Below, one piece after another: positions 10,154 to 13,635 of a DNA stretch of 13,635 nucleotides. Below the pieces are notes generated by a model. That model worked only from the letters and a program-made list of their open reading frames with translations, was not told where the DNA came from and made no database searches. The stretch is from NCBI GenBank assembly GCA_003024985.2, contig PXIH01S0000930.1. One strand, 5' to 3'. The stretch's first letter is position 1. Each line of letters begins with the position of its first letter. The position numbers and the translations under genes were made by a program. This stretch comes from Euperipatoides rowelli. Lineage: Eukaryota; Onychophora; Udeonychophora; Euonychophora; Peripatopsidae.

Positions 10154-10203
10154 ATGAGAGTGGTTCAACAGAAAAAAAATGAGAGTGGTTCAACAGAAAA
10201 AAA
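10154..10203 (+). repeat. 25-bp tandem duplication, two copies
   Basis: The unit ATGAGAGTGGTTCAACAG plus seven A occurs twice in perfect head-to-tail order (10154-10178, 10179-10203). Identity is complete, so the duplication is recent or maintained. It could be a polymorphic minisatellite seed or replication slippage at the A run. Confidence 0.85.
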
Positions 10204-10301
10204 GACTGAAAAATTTGAAAACTATATGCAATACAAAGATATATTGGGAATGTTAACTGAGAGTTTTTGAATAGCAGTAAGGCCCCACCCACCCAACAGA
10301 T

Positions 10302-10313
10302 CCAGGGGGCGCT
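10302..10313 (+). promoter_or_regulatory. CTCF-like core motif
   Basis: CCAGGGGGCGCT matches the core of the CTCF consensus known from bilaterian animals (CCACCAGGGGGCGCTA type). The bases upstream (AACAGAT) match less well. It sits in a 40-base G+C-rich patch (10281-10320) in an A/T desert, next to a CACCTG E-box at 10315-10320. CAGGGGGCGC strings also occur inside repeats, so binding is inferred only from the core match. Confidence 0.35.
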
Positions 10314-10419
10314 GCACCTGGAAGCTGTTTTTTTTATGTTTTAAAGGTTTTATAAGAGCTCTAGTAATGTTTAAAATTTAGTATTTTCTTCATAGAATTA
10401 ACAATTTTGTATTTGAAAA

Positions 10420-10676
10420 AATAATTGGTCAGATTCAAAAATCTGACCACCAACATAATTAACATTAGGAGCCGCGCGACAATTAAAACCTAGTAGCATG
10501 TGTTTTTTTCTCACTGATTTTACTCAATCTTCTTTACAGTCCTAACCTTACCATAACCCTGAATCCTAGGATAATCTAGAGGTGAAATAATACTTTTCTG
10601 AGTGCCGATTTTGATAATTTTAAGTTACATCCGTCAGCCATATTGGTGGGCAGATAACAAAATCTGACCAAATAAT
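10420..10676. mobile_element. MITE with 30-bp terminal inverted repeats
   Basis: The body 10426-10670 (245 bp) is bounded by TGGTCAGATT and AATCTGACCA, perfect 10-bp inverted ends. The inversion extends to 30 bp with 23 matches (10426-10455 against 10641-10670). The flanks are AATAAT at 10420-10425 and 10671-10676, an apparent 6-bp target duplication, although such A/T words match by chance fairly often. The left end itself folds as a hairpin (TGGTCAGATT, four-base loop, AATCTGACCA at 10440-10449), and the right end carries a similar imperfect fold. The interior holds a GCCGCGCGAC patch and a telomere-like CCTAACC-rich stretch (10541-10560). There is no coding capacity. About five CpG remain, suggesting a younger insertion than the hAT copy. 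Superfamily is not resolved. Confidence 0.72.
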
Positions 10677-11117
10677 TAAACCCGTAATCAATTGGCTGTA
10701 AGTCTTATAAATGAGATCCATAATACAAAGCATTTTAATTCCTAGATCCCCAAACTAAAATTTTAAAGCTGAGTCATACATTTAATTACTGTATGTTCAT
10801 TGAATGTTTGTGAAATAATGGGAAGGGGCTAGGAGTTTTCTAGGCAGACACTACATAAGTTAACAAATTATCAATAAATACATTTGATTTAATCATTTTA
10901 TATTCTTTTAAATTTGAATGAATAAAATATATTTATTTAAAGCCTACAATGCACTCAGTAAATTTTAGAATGGGTACAATTTATATTTTTCTATTAAACA
11001 CTGCTCTCTCTTGATTTTTTTTTTACTTATTTGTTAATTTTCATTTTTAATATTTTGAAGCTTTGCCAGAGTCAGCCTAAGAACACTAGTAATCGATTTG
11101 GTATTAGTGTAGAATAA
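10677..11117. other. Gene-free stretch downstream of the minus-strand ORF
   Basis: No gene is seen. On the minus strand this is the region after the stop of the 11118-11525 ORF. An ATTAAA variant poly(A) signal occurs on the minus strand at 11051-11046, about 70 bases past the stop. A canonical AATAAA is not visible at a suitable distance there. Confidence 0.5.
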
Positions 11118-11525
11118 TTAATACGAGTCTGAATCATCACATGTATCGATTGTTTCATGTTCGACGATAGAACAATGTGGACAGTTGATCAGACCATGGT
11201 CACTTGTGTCAAAAAACTCTACTATTTTCCCACCTGGTTCGATGTATAAAGAATTCTTGACAACAGACTCGCAAAAAACACTATATACCTGTATATTATT
11301 ATCTATGCAAGAACTGGCTCCTATTATTAGTTTTGGCATATCAAGGATATTATTTAGCTGCTTATGTTCTACTTTTTCATTAGAAATAAAGTCTAATGTA
11401 TGTTTCTTATTATTAACGAACCATTCAATCCTAATACAAAGTTGGTCTATGCCAACACGGTGTTTGTGTGAAAAATCTTCTCCGAAAAGTAAAGTATGAG
11501 AGAGTTGTTTAAAATAGTATTTCAT
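11118..11525 (-). CDS. Hypothetical 135-aa protein, intronless ORF
   Basis: This is the only long ORF in the window whose composition looks coding. It encodes 135 residues, with an in-frame TGA directly before the ATG, so the frame cannot extend upstream without splicing. It ends in TAA. G+C is about 33% against roughly 25% outside, and it has about nine CpG in 408 bp, near the number expected from composition, while the flanks have almost none. The product looks soluble, with no signal peptide or membrane segment. It is rich in His (8) and Cys (6), has CPHC at residues 115-118 and another Cys at 129 that could bind metal, and ends in an acidic tail (CDDSDSY). A glycine-containing IEPGGKIVEFF stretch lies at 95-105. 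I do not recognise the family. A TATA-like stretch is about 100 bases upstream (11618-11632). It may be a single-exon gene, a 3' terminal exon starting inside the frame, or a captured or transposon-borne gene. The 104-codon plus frame over it is its shadow. Confidence 0.5.
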   Translation of the reverse strand: MKYYFKQLSHTLLFGEDFSHKHRVGIDQLCIRIEWFVNNKKHTLDFISNEKVEHKQLNNILDMPKLIIGASSCIDNNIQVYSVFCESVVKNSLYIEPGGKIVEFFDTSDHGLINCPHCSIVEHETIDTCDDSDSY

Positions 11526-12043
11526 TCAAAAAAATTTCCCAGTTTACACTACCTTCAAGAAATTGGAAAACATAATACTGAAATCATACTATAATAGTTA
11601 TTAGTAAATAATCTATCCTAAATATATATTGTATGTACATCAATGAATTAAAACACAAGCACACACACACACAAAACTTTTAAATGAAAATAATAGAAAC
11701 AATGGAATTATAATTTGAAAAAGAAATAAAAAAAAGAAAACAACGACATGGTTTCAAAATGGAAATAATTGTAAAGTAAAGAATGATAGCAAAAATACAG
11801 AATGCTGAAACAAAGAAAAGCTTTGGATTCAACCTGTTTAATTTCAATGTGCCAAGTGACTTAAATAGACAATCAACATAAAAAAAATATTTGTGTACTG
11901 AATTCACTTTTTTTTAAAAATTACAGTTGTATAAATTAAAGGCATAAATCTGATATAAGAAAACATTATTATCTCTTTTATAAAATTGCCACACGATGCA
12001 GACAATGTGTGATTAAACTGGACCACTAATAAAAATAAAGTTT
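11526..12043. other. Gene-free A/T-rich stretch upstream of the minus-strand ORF
   Basis: No supported gene. The 75-codon minus frame at 11680-11907 is hydrophobic because of A/T codons and has no coding signature. A TATA-like ATATATAT at about 11622-11630 could serve the minus-strand ORF. A purine-rich run (11680-11750) and the CA repeat are simple sequence. Confidence 0.5.
11660..11673. repeat. CA microsatellite (seven units)
   Basis: Seven uninterrupted CA units, upstream of the minus-strand ORF. A short simple repeat likely to vary in length. Confidence 0.85.
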
Positions 12044-12236
12044 ATTGTCCAACTTGTAAATGTTCACTTTATGTACTTCCATGTATTGAAATAAAAGAAT
12101 TGATTGACCACTGGTGCGCTGTTTAAGTGCTCAATTCATAATATGTAAATTTTTTTCTCTTCTTGCACTGAGAAAAGCAACATGATAGACAATCTGTGAT
12201 ATAGCCTATATAACATAAAAAAATAAGTTGGACAAT
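12044..12236. mobile_element. Possible old inverted-repeat element
   Basis: ATTGTCCAACTT (12044-12055) is perfectly inverted as AAGTTGGACAAT (12225-12236), 193 bp end to end. No target duplication is clear and there is no ORF. A loosely repeated GACAAT(G/C)TGTGAT lies just outside (about 12001) and inside (about 12188). It ends only 14 bases before the 1.14-kb element. It could be a small MITE or a relic broken by the neighbouring insertion. A 12-bp match at this distance is unlikely, but not impossible, by chance. Confidence 0.35.
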
Positions 12237-12250
12237 GACCAAGTCAAATT

Positions 12251-12266
12251 AGCCACGTTTACACTG
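12251..12266 (+). repeat. Left terminal inverted repeat of the 1.14-kb element
   Basis: Sixteen bases that match the right end without mismatch. The base after them differs between the ends (A on the left, G on the right when read inward). Confidence 0.75.
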
Positions 12267-12270
12267 ACAT

Positions 12271-12304
12271 ATTGTTTATACTGCTTGAAAGCAGTATAAA
12301 CAAT
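12271..12304 (+). repeat. Perfect 14-bp hairpin inside the left end
   Basis: ATTGTTTATACTGC (12271-12284) is perfectly inverted as GCAGTATAAACAAT (12291-12304) around a six-base loop TTGAAA. It is built from two opposed copies of the subterminal GTTTAYAYTG motif. Related GTTTATATTGC and GCTTTCAAGC follow at 12311-12329. A role in transposase binding is inferred. Confidence 0.7.
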
Positions 12305-12879
12305 GGTCGTGTTTATATTGCTTTCAAGCATGACTGAATATACAATGCATGATTTTGAAATAGCGGTAATCATTCAAATCAAGCAGGAAGTTGGGCTATA
12401 GTACGATACAGATAGTTTGTTTATTCTTAAATCTCAAAAAATTAAGGATGGTGAAATGCTTTGTCAAATAAACCTACAGCAATCCTAGCTTCTGATATTG
12501 TTTGGAAAATAGTATAATTTTGAATCATAGAAACAGGCTGAGAGTAGCTGGTAAAGTGTAGACTACTATTTTTATTTGTTCGCAATGTTTTTATTTACGA
12601 TAAAATTACTATAAATTAATTTAAGATTAAAACTTACTATAAGTATTAGTGCTAGTTTACTTTTTGGTATTATATATTGTTTTTTCACTTTCAAATGTTT
12701 AATGTTTTATGAAGTAATAAAACATGTTTAAAATAGTGCAATCTCATCTTTAAAAATAAAAAAAAAAGACTATTATGTTCTTTGAGGACGTAAATGATAA
12801 ATCTTTAAATTCATTCAAAGTTAGCATAGATGCTTATATTAAATCAAGAGCATGCTTTGATCCGGGCAATTGATTTTGT

Positions 12880-12920
12880 GAGAAAGTGAAGAGAAAAGAG
12901 AGGTGAAAAGAGGAAGGGAA
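12880..12920 (+). repeat. Purine-rich tract
   Basis: Of 41 bases, 39 are purines, interrupted only by T at 12887 and 12904. It lies inside the 1.14-kb element. It could form triplex DNA. It is not next to long terminal repeats, so I do not read it as a retroviral priming tract. Confidence 0.5.
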
Positions 12921-13291
12921 TCGTTTACATTAGGATTTACAGTATTTCCTTATTATAATTTCATGGATTTTATTCACTTTTATAATTTATTTGATTTGTT
13001 TTGTTGTTTTTCAAATATGTTATTAATTTGAGATTAAAATAGTTGTATAATAATGGATAACTGTATAAGCCAACGGCTTAAATCATTGATTCAATAAATA
13101 AATAATAAATAAAACTTAACTTCGGCGTCTTTCAAAATAGCACTGGCCATTATAAATCTTGACTAAATAAACATTGATCATAGCAAGAGAATCCTATTGT
13201 GATATAGGATTTTGTAAGCATTTTTACTGATAGCCTGAGACATCTATCACGACAGATACCTTGAAGCTGTAGCGGTATAGGATTCGATAAG

Positions 13292-13305
13292 CTGTTCCGG
13301 AACAG
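13292..13305. repeat. 14-bp perfect palindrome CTGTTCCGGAACAG
   Basis: It lies in the right subterminal region of the 1.14-kb element. Its core TGTTCCGGAA recurs in direct orientation at 13356-13365, next to the terminal repeat. Candidate transposase or host-factor binding site. Confidence 0.6.
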
Positions 13306-13340
13306 AATTCGCTTGCACGTTTACACCAGTAAACAAAGAT

Positions 13341-13358
13341 ACACATTGTACAATGTGT
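13341..13358. repeat. 18-bp perfect palindrome ACACATTGTACAATGTGT
   Basis: An uninterrupted self-complementary 18-mer between the CACGTTTACACCAGT subterminal copy (13316-13330) and the right terminal repeat. With the palindrome at 13292-13305 it makes the right end a nested set of symmetric sites. Confidence 0.65.
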
Positions 13359-13372
13359 TCCGGAAAGGTGGC

Positions 13373-13388
13373 CAGTGTAAACGTGGCT
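13373..13388 (-). repeat. Right terminal inverted repeat of the 1.14-kb element
   Basis: CAGTGTAAACGTGGCT on the plus strand, a perfect inverse of 12251-12266. It is followed by a T run (13389 onward), which obscures any target duplication. Confidence 0.75.
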
Positions 13389-13635
13389 TTTTTTAGATCC
13401 AATGCCCATGGAATTTTTTTCTTGCACTCAAGTTGCAGTTAACCCTGCAGTTGTCGTGGTCAGAAAGTTACATGAGTAGTTGCGGTGTATCTGTGAGATA
13501 CATGTGTATATACATGTGTACATTTCAAAATATATAACAGATATAAAAAACTTACATAGCATTTTTTGTTCTTTTTTTTTTATCAGAAATTTTAATATAT
13601 ATTAAAAAAAAATGCAACAAACAGATTTTTATTTA
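13389..13635. other. Gene-free stretch to the window end
   Basis: No gene is seen. It holds a small tandem pair, TACATGTGTATA then TACATGTGTACA (13499-13522, one mismatch), and T and A homopolymers near the end. It is ordinary A/T-rich DNA otherwise. Confidence 0.6.

Larger units (their letters stand above)
12251..13388. mobile_element. 1.14-kb non-autonomous DNA transposon with 16-bp terminal inverted repeats
   Basis: AGCCACGTTTACACTG at 12251-12266 is perfectly inverted at 13373-13388. Both ends carry extra copies of a GTTTAYAYTG-like motif: 12257, 12274, 12292 (inverted) and 12311 at the left, 13319 (variant) and 13373 (inverted) at the right. Such subterminal clusters are typical of transposase-binding regions. 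The middle (about 12420-13220) is A/T-rich and has no transposase ORF; the 67-codon minus frame at 13224-13427 crosses the right end and is not convincing. About 20 CpG remain in 1.14 kb, close to expectation, so the copy looks young. Target duplication is unclear: TTA or TT on the left against TTT on the right would suit a 2-3 bp duplication, as in PIF/Harbinger-like elements, but this is only a guess. Confidence 0.68.

Noticed and set aside
11185-11499. 104-codon plus-strand ORF antisense to the 135-codon ORF
   Set aside because: It overlaps the minus frame, which has the more natural composition and a defined start and stop. Treated as a shadow.
11680-11907. 75-codon minus-strand ORF with a hydrophobic segment
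   Set aside because: Hydrophobic I/F/L/Y content follows from A/T-rich codons. No splice or promoter context supports it.
13224-13427. 67-codon minus-strand ORF across the right end of the 1.14-kb element
   Set aside because: It runs through palindromes and out of the element, and shows no transposase motifs.
1-13635. tRNA, rRNA, CRISPR array or prokaryotic-type genes
   Set aside because: No cloverleaf with B-box sequence, no conserved rRNA segment, no regular spaced repeats and no dense ORFs were seen.

Overview
The window reads as nuclear DNA from an animal, most likely an intron of a large gene or an intergenic desert. It is very A/T-rich (roughly a quarter G+C by eye), full of A and T homopolymers, and has no dense coding, no operons and no bacterial-style signals. 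CpG is strongly depleted over most of it: I count 9 CpG in the first 2.4 kb where base composition would give about 40. That suggests germline CpG methylation over a long time. Non-autonomous DNA transposons of the hAT and MITE type, and an interspersed repeat I associate with invertebrate genomes, fit a metazoan, probably an invertebrate. I cannot name the species.

Layout. Positions 1-4360 hold no gene, only homopolymers and one C-rich tract with G-quadruplex potential on the minus strand. Positions 4361-5043 are an old non-autonomous hAT-type element with recognisable terminal inverted repeats and an 8-bp target duplication. Positions 5044-7825 are again gene-free, with a TG/G-run microsatellite and a small CpG cluster near 5.84-5.90 kb. 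A decayed interspersed repeat lies at about 7826-8080. Positions 8300-8660 form a block richer in G+C and CpG that contains a candidate 39-nt in-frame microexon (8612-8650, plus strand). Positions 8651-10425 are mostly empty, with a 25-bp tandem duplication and a CTCF-like core site. A MITE occupies 10426-10670.

The best protein-coding candidate is a 135-codon intronless ORF on the minus strand (11118-11525), whose product I do not recognise. Its CpG content is close to that expected, unlike its flanks. A 1.14-kb element with 16-bp terminal inverted repeats and clustered subterminal motifs fills 12251-13388, next to a possible older inverted-repeat element (12044-12236).

The parts do not form a pathway. 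The unifying pattern is one of age: CpG-poor old DNA and an old hAT copy, against CpG-retaining insertions (the ORF, the MITE and the 1.14-kb element) concentrated in the last 3.3 kb. Most short ORFs in the window are chance products of A/T-rich sequence.
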